From Paramacrobiotus richtersi (taxonomy: Eukaryota; Tardigrada; Eutardigrada; Parachela; Macrobiotidae), in contig JAQGAU010000495.1 of NCBI GenBank assembly GCA_034698045.1, positions 1 to 27,073 on the forward strand: DNA of 27,073 nucleotides, given 5' to 3'. Each line of letters starts with the position of its first letter. The stretch's first letter is position 1. Made by a program: the position numbers and the translations under genes. The notes beneath the pieces were generated by a model that saw only the letters and a list, made by a program, of their open reading frames with translations, ran no database searches and was not told where the DNA came from. Positions 1 through 9,678 of this stretch are shown piece by piece.

Positions 1-949
1 ATTCTGCTCTTTCTAACGATATCTTGCAAGACAAGTTTTATTGAGTTTAAAGAGCACAGTAGAGCTAAGACTTTTTGTATAGGGCGAACAATGCACCTGT
101 TTTTTGGCAGCCGTTGGGTGAAAGGGGTAGAAAGAACACTCACAATACAATAGAGCAACCATTTCTATACCGGATGCACATAGCCTGACAATTATTACAT
201 GCGCAGGTGAAGACAAACATTGGGAATTCGGATCCCACCGAAACCACTGTCTACATCACGGCTTTTGGCCTTAACCAAGAGGAAAATTACTTGTTGAAAT
301 GCCTGATGGATTGGTTATTTGACTACTTCCAGACAAATGTAAACAGACCGATCGGCATTTTCTTCTGTATGTGTACAAAACTGTAACTCCATGTGCAGGA
401 CAACATGCATCAAGAATTTCCATTGACGCTTCCGCTTGATGTGTTAATTGGTCGACTGCCGAACGATAACTCAGTGACACATTTTGAATGGGTTTTTTGA
501 CTGCTTTGTACGGGAAATGGTCTGATGCCGACGCGAACGTTCGCTGACAATAAACATTGATAAAGAATTTTGTTGTGCTCTAAGAACGTTACTTATTGAG
601 GGTTCTCAAAACGCACTGTAGACAAAGGATGGAACCCATATTTTCGCTCAAGCATGCAGAAAATAGTCTGTCGACTTGTTGTACGAAGAGTGCTTACGTT
701 AGTGTGTCAACCTACAATCCCACGTGTAGTGTTTAACGGACACAATACAATACTTTTTACAACAAAGCATGTTTTCGTCTGGTGGAGCAGACACACTCAC
801 TTGAAATGCAAATATCATGGAATTTATCAATGCAAATATCATGGAATTTATCAATACGTGAAACGGCCGCGGCCTGCATATCACAGTAATAATTTCTAGG
901 AGTTTCTTTTAAGATTCCAGACATGCGGACTTTATAATATGAGTAGCGT
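1..949. other. No gene recognised (left flank)
   Basis: Only short ORFs without domain similarity or convincing splice structure occur here. The stretch is moderately AT-rich. The one clear structure is the two-copy 24-bp tandem repeat near its right end. It should contain the promoter of the dioxygenase gene, but I saw no well-placed TATA box: the TATAAT at about 930 lies too close to the ATG to act as one. Confidence 0.5.
807..854. repeat. 24-bp tandem repeat, two perfect copies
   Basis: The 24-bp unit beginning TGCAAATATCATGG occurs twice head to tail with no mismatch. It lies about 100 bp upstream of the dioxygenase start codon. It contains ATGCAAAT, an octamer-like motif, in each copy. 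Any regulatory role is inference. Confidence 0.85.
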
Positions 950-2777
950 ATGAAACCAGGGATGACGTATCTATTTGTGCTGTTGCCATCGCTGTTGTTT
1001 TGGCAGTTGCATGCTCATCCAGGGGAAAGCGAACCGGACCCGACCCAATCAGCAGCCAGATATGCATTTCGACAGCTGTCAAAAAGAGCTGTTTCTAGTT
1101 GCCTGGACAGTGCGGAATCACGGCAGTTCCAGAAGAGAGCGGTTGAACGCCGTCAGCAGTTGTTTGAATCCCTGCGTGCCGAACAGTTACTAACAAAAGG
1201 TAAGCGAGATGTCAAACGTAGACTTCTGTCAGAAGTCTTTACACCATACACCTTCCGATACCTAAGGATTTCGTTTTGAAATACGATAAGCACAGGAAAA
1301 GGGAGCTATCTCATATTCAGCCATTTTAAACGGTCCAGGAAAACATACTGTTAGCAGGTTTCTGTCAGTGCTTCAAGTAGAACTCTGAAGTACAGTGGAT
1401 TTGATAGTACTGGTAGCACACAGCTGAACGGAAGTATTTCTGTGGGTAAAAACTGTGCTTTCGTTAGAAAACCATTCGGTCTTATGAAACACGACCTATA
1501 GACGCTTTGTAACATGTTTGCACCGCTGTTTGCTTCACAGGTCGGACAGTTCGCGACACGGCCGCAATCCTCGCCACTGACCACCACTCAAGCCGCACCG
1601 ATCTGAACCAGAACAGCAACCCGTTTAACAGCAGTGTCTCCTGCACATTGACTCCGGAGGTGGAAGTCGGTCCATACTGGGTCAGTGGGGAACTTATTCG
1701 TAAGGATCTGAGAGAAGCACAACGGGGTGTATCGCTTTACCTGGACATCCAAGTGATTGATGTGAAGACATGCAAGCCAGTTCCCAGTGTTTACATTGAT
1801 ATCTGGAATGCCAACGCTAGTGGAGTGTACGCTGGGATTGTGGCACGGGGAAATGGAGATTCCAGTGACACCAGGAATCTGGTACGTGAACAGCTGCTGG
1901 TACCTTAAGATCATCAACGGCTTCGATGCATTATAGCGTAGTTTATAGTGGTACGGTGTTTTTCGAAACTTTTGATACTTCTTAATGGAACTATATGTAG
2001 TAGTTAATCATGAAGTACAACGGTCTTCTGATTGCTGAAAAGGTCTTTATGAACCTTCGAGTGACACAAGGAAAAAGATTAATAGTTGCCTAAACCAGTA
2101 TACATACAAGAGTTATGGATCATACATTGTGCTGCCGTAAACCTTTATTAAAGTGGTTTCAATCAGGCGTTATTTCCGCATGGTTGTACTTTTAGAATTC
2201 GACGTTCCTTCGTGGTCTGCAACCAACCAACACGGACGGCTACGCCCAGTTCATCACCATCTTCCCCGGTCACTATCCAGGCCGCACGAACCACGTCCAC
2301 GCCATCGTGCACACCAACGGCGCCGTTCTCCCCAACAACACATACTCGGGCGGAGCCATACCCCACATTGGCAACATGCTATTTGACCAGTCCCTAATCA
2401 CCTCCGTGGAAGCCGTTCCACCATACAACCAAAACACGGCACAGCTCACAACCAACGCCAACGACCGAGTCTTTATCCAGGAAACGGCTAGCGCCAACGA
2501 CCCGATTGTCAGTTACGTTTTGTTGGGAAGCACAGTGCAGGATGGCATTCTGGGGTGGGTGACGTTGGGGGTGGATATGAGTGTGGATCAGGGGAGTTTG
2601 GCCAGTGCGCATTCCATTTGGACGGCCAGTGGTGGAGTGGATAATGCGAACTTCAATGGGGGGCTGCCGGGGTTCGGGTGTGGAGGGCCGCCACAAGGGG
2701 GGTATGGTGGTCCGGGAGCAATGGGAATGCCACCTGGTGGAATGGGGCCACCACCTGGAGGTTTTCCTGGTGGCTAA
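950..2777 (+). CDS. Secreted intradiol ring-cleavage dioxygenase, 3 exons, about 390 aa
   Basis: Exons are 950-1199, 1541-1881 and 2196-2777; phases agree and introns are 341 and 314 bp with GT-AG ends. The N-terminus is a signal peptide (hydrophobic residues about 5-20, likely cleavage after HA near residue 22). A charged segment follows, then the catalytic beta-sandwich domain (about residues 120-345). All four non-heme Fe(III) ligands of the protocatechuate/catechol dioxygenase family are visible: Tyr129 in GPYW, Tyr224 in GHYPGR, and His230 and His232 in HVH. Arg227, next to the second Tyr, is also kept. The family cleaves catechol-type rings between the two hydroxyls; the exact substrate cannot be read here. 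The C-terminus (about 352-390) is a Gly/Pro/Met-rich tail. The family is bacterial and fungal, with secreted members in mites. The gene looks intact. A downstream Met at codon 5 is an alternative start. Confidence 0.9.
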
Positions 2778-3936
2778 AAAAGCTTGGAACTTTTTTTGTA
2801 CAACGGAACCCTGCGAGCCTTATAAAATTTAGGTGCATGAACTAACAAAGGGATTATACGATAATTTGTTATGAATTGATCTACCGGCACAGGGCTTTTT
2901 TTTATGCCCGAGAAGTGCTGCGCCAAGCGGCGGCTGTGTGACCGTTCTGTTCTTTTTTGAATGAAATTGTGGCTGAATTAAACTCGGGAAACCCTCAAAA
3001 GTGGGAGCAGGATTCACTTCGAACATGTATTTCGAAGTATTTGTTATCGACCGGTCCGGTCTACGAACATTAAAGTGGCCGGCAGAAGTTCATAGTCGTC
3101 GTCACATCGGTGTTGCCAGAATTATGTTGCTACTTGATACCCAGCTTCTACGGCTGCTGTGTTCCTCTGTGTCAGATTACGTGCTTTTGACAGTCCACTG
3201 GTACGTTGAAGGAAGTCCTGAACCACATGTATGTGCTAATTTAAAACGCGTCGGTCATAAACCCCAAATATTTACAGCACAAAATTAAACGTGAATGTTG
3301 ATTATGTTGTGTATGTACGGATGTATGATCTCTGAAAACGTTCGCCGGAGCCAAGTTCCCATAGCAATCAGAGTGCAACGGCATCGTTTATCTAAGTTCA
3401 AAGTAGATTATCCAGAATCATGCATAGAAACAACGCAGCTATTGCTGGTAAATAGGTAATTCTAGTGCTGCTGGGGAGTTTCGGTCACTAGACGACCATT
3501 CGGGGTCGCAGCCAGAGTTTAAGCGGTCAGATTCAGCTAGCTTCAGCGCAGACAACATGTTGGAAATCGAATGACAGTTTGGCTCGTGTCGTGTAACACT
3601 AATATTATTCGATCATTTATTCATTCATTATTTCATTGTGACCTTGTTTTTCGAGTATGTAGGATAGAATGTGTGGGTTATTTCAACTTATTTGCAATGG
3701 TTGATGGTACGTATTATTTGCTGGGTTGTTTCATTTATTCGAATACTTTGCCACAGCGGAATCACTTGAACAGCGTTTGTTATGTCACTCTGATCGGCGC
3801 TGACACAATGTATAACAAGAATCAAAAATGACTAATGATGTGGCTTTTATAATCTGTCAAGACGACAGATGGCAATGATATGGACTTAATCTACGATAAA
3901 CTGTCCAGGCACAACATAAGTCTAGACAGAAAAAGA
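2778..3936. other. Intergenic, nothing recognised
   Basis: Between the dioxygenase stop and the 3' end of the first secreted-protein gene I see only short unsupported ORFs (for example 3001-3288 and 3571-3831). None shows a domain, a signal peptide or splice sites joining it to anything. The first part presumably contains the dioxygenase 3' UTR; no clean AATAAA was seen near the stop. Confidence 0.5.
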
Positions 3937-3942
3937 TTTATT
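3937..3942 (-). terminator. Polyadenylation signal AATAAA for the gene at 4016-4811
   Basis: The minus strand reads AATAAA about 75 bp downstream of the stop codon of the first secreted-protein gene, a normal distance for an animal poly(A) signal. The assignment is by position only. Confidence 0.5.
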
Positions 3943-4015
3943 CAAAAACTACGCTTTCTCATTGGAGCATCGTGGCTTTGGCCAACAACGCGATAAGTTG
4001 TTTAAGATGTGAAAG

Positions 4016-4811
4016 TTACACGGGGAGACCACCTCCCAAAATGACCTCGGTCATGTCAAAGATGGTTCTCTTAGTCGAAAACACTTGCACGCCTTCGATC
4101 GGGTGTTGTTTCAGGGACTTTTCCAGATGAGCAATCGCCAGCTTTTGGTTGAGCTTGGGTAGACCATGGGCAGGCTCCGTGATCATCACGTCGTACTTGA
4201 CACGATGGACGTCCTTGTGGTCCAGCTGGGTTGTGTTGACCGTGTTGATTGATACTGCTGTCCGGTCGAAAGTAGGATGCGCTAAACAAAAGGACTCATC
4301 ATTGACTGCAGTTTACTTCATCCACAAACACTGAGAATGTACCTAAGATGGGCTTCCAACGGTTCAAAACTTCCACCATCTTTTCAGCAAGGGTATCGGG
4401 ACTGTCATAGGTCACATTTAGTTCGTGTCGAATAGTTCCAGTTCTGCGACCTGTGTTCATTCCAGTACCATGAGAATAACTTTGTAACGCGTGATTACCA
4501 CTTAAACTTATCCATAAATAGTGTTTCGTATGATTTACTGTAGTATGATTCATTTACCAGCGGTGAGGGGATCCACAATAGTCACTGGGGAGTCTTCAGA
4601 TGTAGGTTTGTTCTTAGCCTCAACATATGCAAACAACATCTGCAAATCGTAAAACAGAAGTTTCCAAATGGTTTTCTTAGTTTGGCATATGTTGATTATT
4701 GCGTAAATTATCCGAAACCATCGAAAATCTTCCTTAAACTGTGCATGAACAGCTAGAAAATAGTCTTACCGTGCAACCAAGGAATACGCCAATGGAGACC
4801 AGGATATTCAT
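4016..4811 (-). CDS. Small secreted orphan protein A, 4 exons, about 165 aa
   Basis: Read on the minus strand, exons are 4770-4811, 4558-4639, 4343-4450 and 4016-4281. Their phases fit, each has GT-AG borders, and all four have counterparts in the copy at 6501-7285. The protein starts with a signal peptide split by intron 1 (cleavage likely after VEA, residue 22). The mature part of about 140 aa has no domain I recognise and no cysteines or membrane segment. By eye the order is strand (RHELNVTY), amphipathic helix (residues about 56-75), strand (VSINTV), strand (VKYDVMIT), helix (LNQKLAIAHLEKSLKQ), strand (GVQVFST). That beta-alpha-beta-beta-alpha-beta order suggests a ferredoxin- or SEA-like fold, which is inference. 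A TATA box lies about 40 bp upstream of the ATG. Function is unknown. Confidence 0.8.
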
Positions 4812-4848
4812 TGTGATCGATGATCGGGTATGGGGAGAAAGGGAAATT

Positions 4849-4856
4849 ATTATATA
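4849..4856 (-). promoter_or_regulatory. TATA box of secreted protein A
   Basis: TATATAAT on the minus strand lies about 38 bp upstream of the ATG at 4811. The paralogue has a TATA-like box at nearly the same place. That would give a very short 5' UTR. Confidence 0.5.
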
Positions 4857-5004
4857 GTCAAGACGAACGAAATATTGATTGGAAAGGAGTGGTACATATC
4901 AACGTAGTGAAAACTTTCTTTATATACTGGTACATACGGTTCATGCATCATGAACCACACATCGTTTTCCTGCTTGGCTAACGTTTTTCAAGCGTTTTTC
5001 CAGA

Positions 5005-5300
5005 ATTTGTACTCAACTTTAGGTGCTTTGCTAAGATAATTCTGCGGAATATTTGGGCGGCAAGAATAGGTAGCTTAGTTGGGAAACGCGTGCCACTTTA
5101 ATCATTGCCTGTTGTCCGTTAGCACGTTTGGTTAATTCTCCAGACTGCGAAGTGCCCGAAAAACGCTGATAAAGATAATACAGATCTGCCAGAATATTGT
5201 ACACGTCGGTACGGAGATACTTGAAAAGGCTTAGAGTGGTCAAACCGTGTCGCCACATCACGGCGTTCCAAATGCGCTATGTGCTGATCGGCGAGTCAAG
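5005..5300 (-). pseudogene. Histidine acid phosphatase remnant, copy A
   Basis: The minus strand carries an open stretch (stop near 5031) resembling the N-terminal part of the histidine acid phosphatase family. It has the MWRHG start of the catalytic RHGxRxP loop, then a TDxYN-like segment, then GELTKRANGQQ, matching the family's GQLTxxGxxQ, and finally FLPPKY, matching the segment before the RST motif. The active-site loop is ruined: RHGLTTL stands where RHGDRTP is expected, so Arg and Pro are lost. The frame stops soon after, and a conserved KAPKVEY segment continues in another frame. No C-terminal HD motif or remaining exons follow. It sits upstream of the secreted-protein gene and is duplicated with it. 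The assignment rests on motif order only. Confidence 0.5.
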
Positions 5301-5864
5301 TATGCTTCGGTGTACTGAGTTCCTTGAATTCCGGCGAGTTTCGAACATGCAAACACATGTTGTTTTCTCTTTGTGCATATGTCCGCCCGTAATTTATAAA
5401 CCAAAGGCGAGAACTATCTGTCCGCCCTGTTTGATAGAGACTTATTTGTGTTCGATTGAGCTGATGGGAAAACGTTTCGATTCCGAACATGAATATATGT
5501 AGATGGCGTCGCGATTGGTTATTGTTTCCCTATGCCTGTGACCTTGGTGGTTGCCCCATTTTAAACAGATTTTGGGTTTGGGAGGATGCCAGATAATTAG
5601 AATTTGAGAAAACTTAACAGCCCGATTCGGACACCGACGACGTGTACAAGTAGTGAATGAACGGTCGAATATGCATGGTTTGTACGAGTAATTTATTACT
5701 GTGCTCTGGAGCAGTGGCTTTTGCGTCGTGAGTGGCGACCTCTGCCGTGAATACAGATAGAAAAGAGACTGATTCGGTATATGTTGAGACTCAACAGTTG
5801 AGTCATTGTAGTTTCAGCTACCGTAGTTAAAACAGTAGTAAAGCCCTGATGATTATTGTAACCG

Positions 5865-5990
5865 TCTGGATGCGCTTCAGGGCAAGAAGTCCATCTCCTA
5901 AGATTGCCGGCTTTCTACACATTTGTTGCAAACGACACATCATGTGAAAGCTAAGTAGGAGCTTTGTATACGTAACCGATCGAAATACTT
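5865..5990 (-). other. Conserved block of the tandem duplication, possible old exon (copy A)
   Basis: This stretch matches 7997-8130. In one minus-strand frame both copies read alike: A has MCRKPAILGDGLLALKRIQ and B has MCRNQTVLRNGLLVLERIQ. Keeping the amino acids while the DNA changes suggests an exon in the common ancestor, perhaps the 5' part of the acid phosphatase remnant. I do not recognise the peptide. Confidence 0.4.
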
Positions 5991-6500
5991 ACTAAATTTC
6001 CGAATAAACCTTCAGTGAAAGTAAAACACTGTACGAGTAGGCAATTAACGTGACTGTCGCGTTGACTCCCCGCTAACATTGTAAAGTGAACACATAGTTT
6101 AGCTAGCGACTGCACGTGTAGTAATTTATCTGTTTCAGTGTTAACCAAGTGTACTGTATGTGGTAATTAGTTCATTCTGTTTTACATGTATGCAGTTGTG
6201 GCAAATATTGAATCTGGTTTGGATCGATCGTTTCATTATTGTCAATTTTCTGCCAATATTCAGCCGTATTGTTTCGTTTGTTTTTGTCCCTGTCCTTGTA
6301 CACCAACACTCGGCAGCACAGGAGTCGGCAGCGTCTGCCTGAACATGCGTTAAGCGAAACAACAAAACGAAATTATCCAGCTTGTACAGTTTCCAAGACG
6401 AATGTGATCTAAGTCGTAACCGCAAGACAACGCGTCCACGACAAAACTCTCCAGAGGTAGCCAAACAAAACAGAAGATTTCTCTATAAATAAGGATTTGT

Positions 6501-7285
6501 TTAAAATGGGAGTACTCCGCCTTGATCGGGTGAACCAGCTCCCATGAAAAGGTCAAGAATATTGCTCCTCTTAGAGGAAGCTACTTCCACGCCCTCGATC
6601 GGCTGTTGTTTCAAGGACTTTTCCAGGAGAAGAATCGCCAGTTTATCGTTTAGCTTGGGCAGACCGTTTACAGCCTCCGTGATCATCACATCGTACTTGA
6701 CAAGATGGACGTTCTTAGAGTCCATCTCAGACATACTCACCGTGTTGACAGATTCTGCAGTCCTGTTGAAAGTGGGATGCTCTAAACAAAATAACTCATT
6801 CTCTGTAGGCAAAACTGCTCAATCCAAAAGTACGTTGCATTACCTAAGATGGGCTTCCATCGGAACAAAACTTGCACCATCTTTTGAGCAAGAGTATCGA
6901 AAGTGCCATATGTCACTTTTAGTTCGTGTCGAATAGTTCCGGTTCTTCGACCTGTGGTCATTCCAGTATGATAAGCATCACTTTGTACGCGTAGTAAACG
7001 TAAATCCATTCAAGAATGACGCTATTTGTAATTTACTGGATTAAACAGGAATTTATTTACCAGCAGTGAGGGGATCCACAACCGTTGGGAAATTTTCAGG
7101 TTTATTTTTCGCATCAACAATACAAAAAACATCTGCAAATCGTGAAAAAGATTTTTCTTCGGCATAGCAAACTTGATTGTGGTGTAAATTGTTCTGTGCC
7201 AATAGAAAAGATTGTTACACTAGCCAGTGGAAAACAATCTTACCGTGTAACCAAGAAATGCGCCCATAGCTCCCACGATGTTCAT
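6501..7285 (-). CDS. Small secreted orphan protein B, 4 exons, signal-peptide frame disturbed
   Basis: This is the paralogue of the 4016-4811 gene, with exons 7244-7285, 7061-7132, 6844-6951 and 6501-6781 on the minus strand. Exons 3 and 4 are open and well conserved: the TIRHEL strand, the LxRWKPIL helix end, the HPTFNRTA and VKYDVMIT segments, and the LEKSLKQQPIEGVEV region. The C-terminus is a few residues longer than in A. Exon 2 is 72 bp against 82 bp in A: three codons plus one base are missing. With the strong GTAAG donor of exon 1, the join is out of frame. A weaker donor 10 bp earlier (exon 1 ending at 7252, G|GTTACA) would restore the frame and keep a plausible signal peptide. So the gene is either rescued by a shifted donor or a young pseudogene. 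Function is unknown. Confidence 0.65.
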
Positions 7286-7332
7286 TGTGAATGTGTGATC
7301 GCTGACTCGGTATGGAAAAAATTTCAGTTAAA

Positions 7333-7342
7333 AATATATAAA
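7333..7342 (-). promoter_or_regulatory. TATA box of secreted protein B
   Basis: An AT run reading TTTATATATT on the minus strand lies about 48 bp upstream of the ATG at 7285, close to the position of the TATA box in paralogue A. Confidence 0.45.
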
Positions 7343-7489
7343 CAACACGAACGAAGTGCTGATTGGAAAGGAAGGTATGTAAACACATAGTTTTGTAAGC
7401 TTTCGTTTTATATACATAGGTTAATACACCATGTAGTGACATACAGTATGTACCGCACGTTTTCCTGCTTCGCTAACGTTTTTCAAGCA

Positions 7490-7815
7490 TGACAGGAGTT
7501 CGTACTCAACTTTAGGTGCTTTGTTGGCATACTTCTTCGGAATGTATGGACGGAAAGAGCAGGGAGCGTGCCTGGGGAACGTGTGCCCCTTCGCCCGTTA
7601 CCACGTACAGTGAGCTTCCCTAACTTACCAAATGCAACGATAGCATGAAAACGCTGATAAAGATAATGCGGATCTATGAGAAATATGTTGTACGCATCGG
7701 TAGTGAAGCACTTGAAATGACGTACTTAAGTGGGCAATCCGTGTCGCCACATCACGGCATTCCATGATGCGATATGCGCTGACGGGGAGCACAGTAAGCA
7801 GTACTGACTTCGTTG
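7490..7815 (-). pseudogene. Histidine acid phosphatase remnant, copy B
   Basis: This matches the remnant at 5005-5300. On the minus strand it keeps WNAVMWRHGL, TTDAYNI and YLYQRF, but a stop codon directly follows RHGLPT. Later pieces (GKLTVRGNG, RPYIPKKY, KAPKVEYE) lie in other frames. RPYIPKKY aligns with FLPPKY of copy A and fits the segment before the family's RST motif. The loop residues RxP are lost as in copy A, so that loss may predate the duplication. The remnant ends in the region upstream of secreted protein B. Confidence 0.45.
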
Positions 7816-7996
7816 AATTCCAATATGTCTCGGGCCTGGATGTATGTAACACAAATATAATTCTGGATACTTTAAAACCCAGTAATGGTGCCAGTCGCAC
7901 TGGCAGTCGTTCCCTATAAGTGACTACACTCATACTGCTGCTTCACCTGACTAAGGTGTTTTTTTGTGGATGTGATTTGTTCCAAGGCGCGACCTA

Positions 7997-8130
7997 TCTG
8001 GATGCGCTCCAGGACAAGAAGCCCGTTTCTTAAGACTGTCTGGTTTCTGCACATTAATTTTGTTGCAAATGATACATCGTGTGAAGGATATGTGTGAGCT
8101 TTGTAACCGATCGAAAAACTACATTTCCGG
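7997..8130 (-). other. Conserved block of the tandem duplication, possible old exon (copy B)
   Basis: Counterpart of 5865-5990. In the shared minus-strand frame it is open only over the matching peptide; a TAA lies just upstream. No function recognised. Confidence 0.35.
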
Positions 8131-8140
8131 ATTGGTCTCC

Positions 8141-8608
8141 ATAGTGCATATTCGCTAATGACGGCGTATGCGACCCAAGCTAAGAAACATGAGCATCAGT
8201 TCATATTAAAATTGAAATTTGTTACACTGGTATCGTCGATTCGTAGTCTTTATAAAACTAATTACTGATACATGACCGACCGATCGACACAAACAAAACG
8301 GCACAAATTCCATATTCCAGTTGGGTATGGAAATTAGATAGCCTCCTCTTGGCGTTGGTTGAGTGATCAGTTATAATTAGCATTATGATAATTAGCGATT
8401 GAAAATGAGTAAATGCGGACGGTGAATACGTCCAGTGGTCATTCTGCAAACAGCAGATTTCGTGCGAATATATGCGTCATTCGGTAACCGTGACAAAAGT
8501 GTACGATAAAAAATGCAAGGGGACAGATTACTACCGGTATAGTACCTTTAGTGTAAACTGTACAGTATGAAGTTGCGCGACGCAACATGCAGTGCATATT
8601 TTAGTAAG
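8141..8608. other. Intergenic, nothing recognised
   Basis: AT-rich sequence between tandem unit B and the 3' end of the first GPCR gene. The only ORF (8258-8449, minus) has no support. It should contain the GPCR 3' UTR. Confidence 0.5.
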
Positions 8609-9610
8609 TCAGTGGGAACTCTTGGCATGGCTGATCCGATGTCCATTTATCATACTTTTCAGTTTTGTTTGGTAGTCAGTTCCCAGCAGAAAAAAGATCA
8701 CCTGTAAACATACAGAGTTAAATCATCCGCTGCACGTGAGTACCAAAAGCTACCCTACCGGTGTTCCAACCGATCCGCATAGTTCGACAGCTTTCAACGT
8801 CAACAGCAGCATTTCGTGTCCCACCCAAAACCCCTTCGCACTCAGCAACGGCTTCGCCACCGGCATCGGTAGAAAACACAGCAAGTACCAAAAGTACGAA
8901 GCAATCAGTATCCTGGCCAGCGTGATCTGCCGTTTGCGTTTGGCCGACGCCTCCGGTTGGTCGGCATTCCCGTGTCTCTTCTTGACCAACTGCAGTGCCA
9001 GCAGGACATGCGCGACACCCTGCACCGCCAGTGGCACGGCGTGGGCGACCGCGTTAATAAAGGCAAACGATTTCAAATCGGTTGGAATGGACCCACACAC
9101 TCCCAGCGGGAAACTCTGGAACGCCCGGCCCGATAAACCACTCGCCGTAAAAGCGTTGAGAAGAGCCGGGATCGACAGACAAATCACGACGTACACCACC
9201 ATCTTCTTGACACTGAAGATGCTCTTGTACCGGTGCGGAAAACAGCTGGCGATCAAGCGGTTAATGGCCACCGCACACGCGGACCAGTAGGTTGCACCGA
9301 CATTGGTCTGCCGGAAATAGTGAACGACGGAGCAATGGATCTTGTCGCGGTAGCCTAACTGGGTGCGGAAGGTGATGATGTTGTCCATCGGGGTGAATAC
9401 CGCAATCATCAAGAGATTGATGGATAACATCAAGCAGATCAGTATGTTACTCCGCACTTTTTTGCTGCTTGTTTTGTAAATGATAACAATGAGTAGGACG
9501 CTGGTGCATGTCCCGACAAAGCTGATGAACATGGTTGTAGCGAACCAGGCGTAGATCACGTACATTGGGGCGATCGGGCCAGTAGTTACATTACCGGTGT
9601 GGTTGCTCAT
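8609..9610 (-). CDS. Rhodopsin-type GPCR (paralogue 1), 2 exons, about 314 aa
   Basis: On the minus strand exon 1 is 8759-9610 and exon 2 is 8609-8701; the phase-0 intron of 57 bp falls just before TM7. Seven membrane segments can be traced; TM1 is about residues 15-45. The extracellular N-terminus has N-glycosylation sites NHT and NVT. Cys93 at the start of TM3 and Cys172 in loop 2 can form the class A disulphide. Signature motifs are divergent: INRL (116-119) replaces DRY, FWYLLCFLP (240-248) stands for the TM6 CWxP, and TM7 has TPVIFF instead of NPxxY. The start at 9610 is preferred because the TATA box at 9671-9678 would put the transcript start downstream of the in-frame ATG at 9652, and the paralogue has a Met at the same aligned place. 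If 9652 is used, the protein is 14 residues longer. Ligand unknown. Confidence 0.85.
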
Positions 9611-9670
9611 TTTCGCTTTCGATGAGATACTCAAGACAGTACTGATCATCACGAGAGATCTTACGTGGAA

Positions 9671-9678
9671 TTATATAG
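9671..9678 (-). promoter_or_regulatory. TATA box of GPCR paralogue 1
   Basis: CTATATAA on the minus strand lies about 60 bp upstream of the ATG at 9610 and only about 20 bp upstream of the ATG at 9652. It therefore supports the inner start. Confidence 0.45.

Larger units (their letters stand above)
4016..6000. repeat. Tandem duplication unit A
   Basis: Unit A matches unit B (6501-8140) in the same order and orientation. The gene exons, the block around 4981-5320 and the block at 5865-5990 all have counterparts. The offset is about 2,475-2,497 bp over the first two and about 2,132 bp for the last, so copy A carries about 360 bp not found in B between about 5340 and 5860. Coding exons are best conserved; introns and spacers are strongly diverged, so the duplication is not recent. 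Confidence 0.8.
6501..8140. repeat. Tandem duplication unit B
   Basis: Direct partner of unit A (4016-6000), with the same order of exons, acid-phosphatase remnant and RIQ block. It is shorter because it lacks about 360 bp present in A between the last two blocks. Confidence 0.8.

Noticed and set aside
654-899. 81-codon ORF on the plus strand
   Set aside because: It runs through the 24-bp tandem repeat, has no domain, and is followed by the true dioxygenase start.
4016-7285. Secreted pair as cystatins or other small protease inhibitors
   Set aside because: There is no QxVxG loop, no disulphide cysteines and no inhibitor signature, so the family is left unnamed.
8736-9290. 184-codon ORF on the plus strand
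   Set aside because: It is antisense to GPCR paralogue 1, whose seven-helix pattern and paralogue clearly make the minus strand the coding one.
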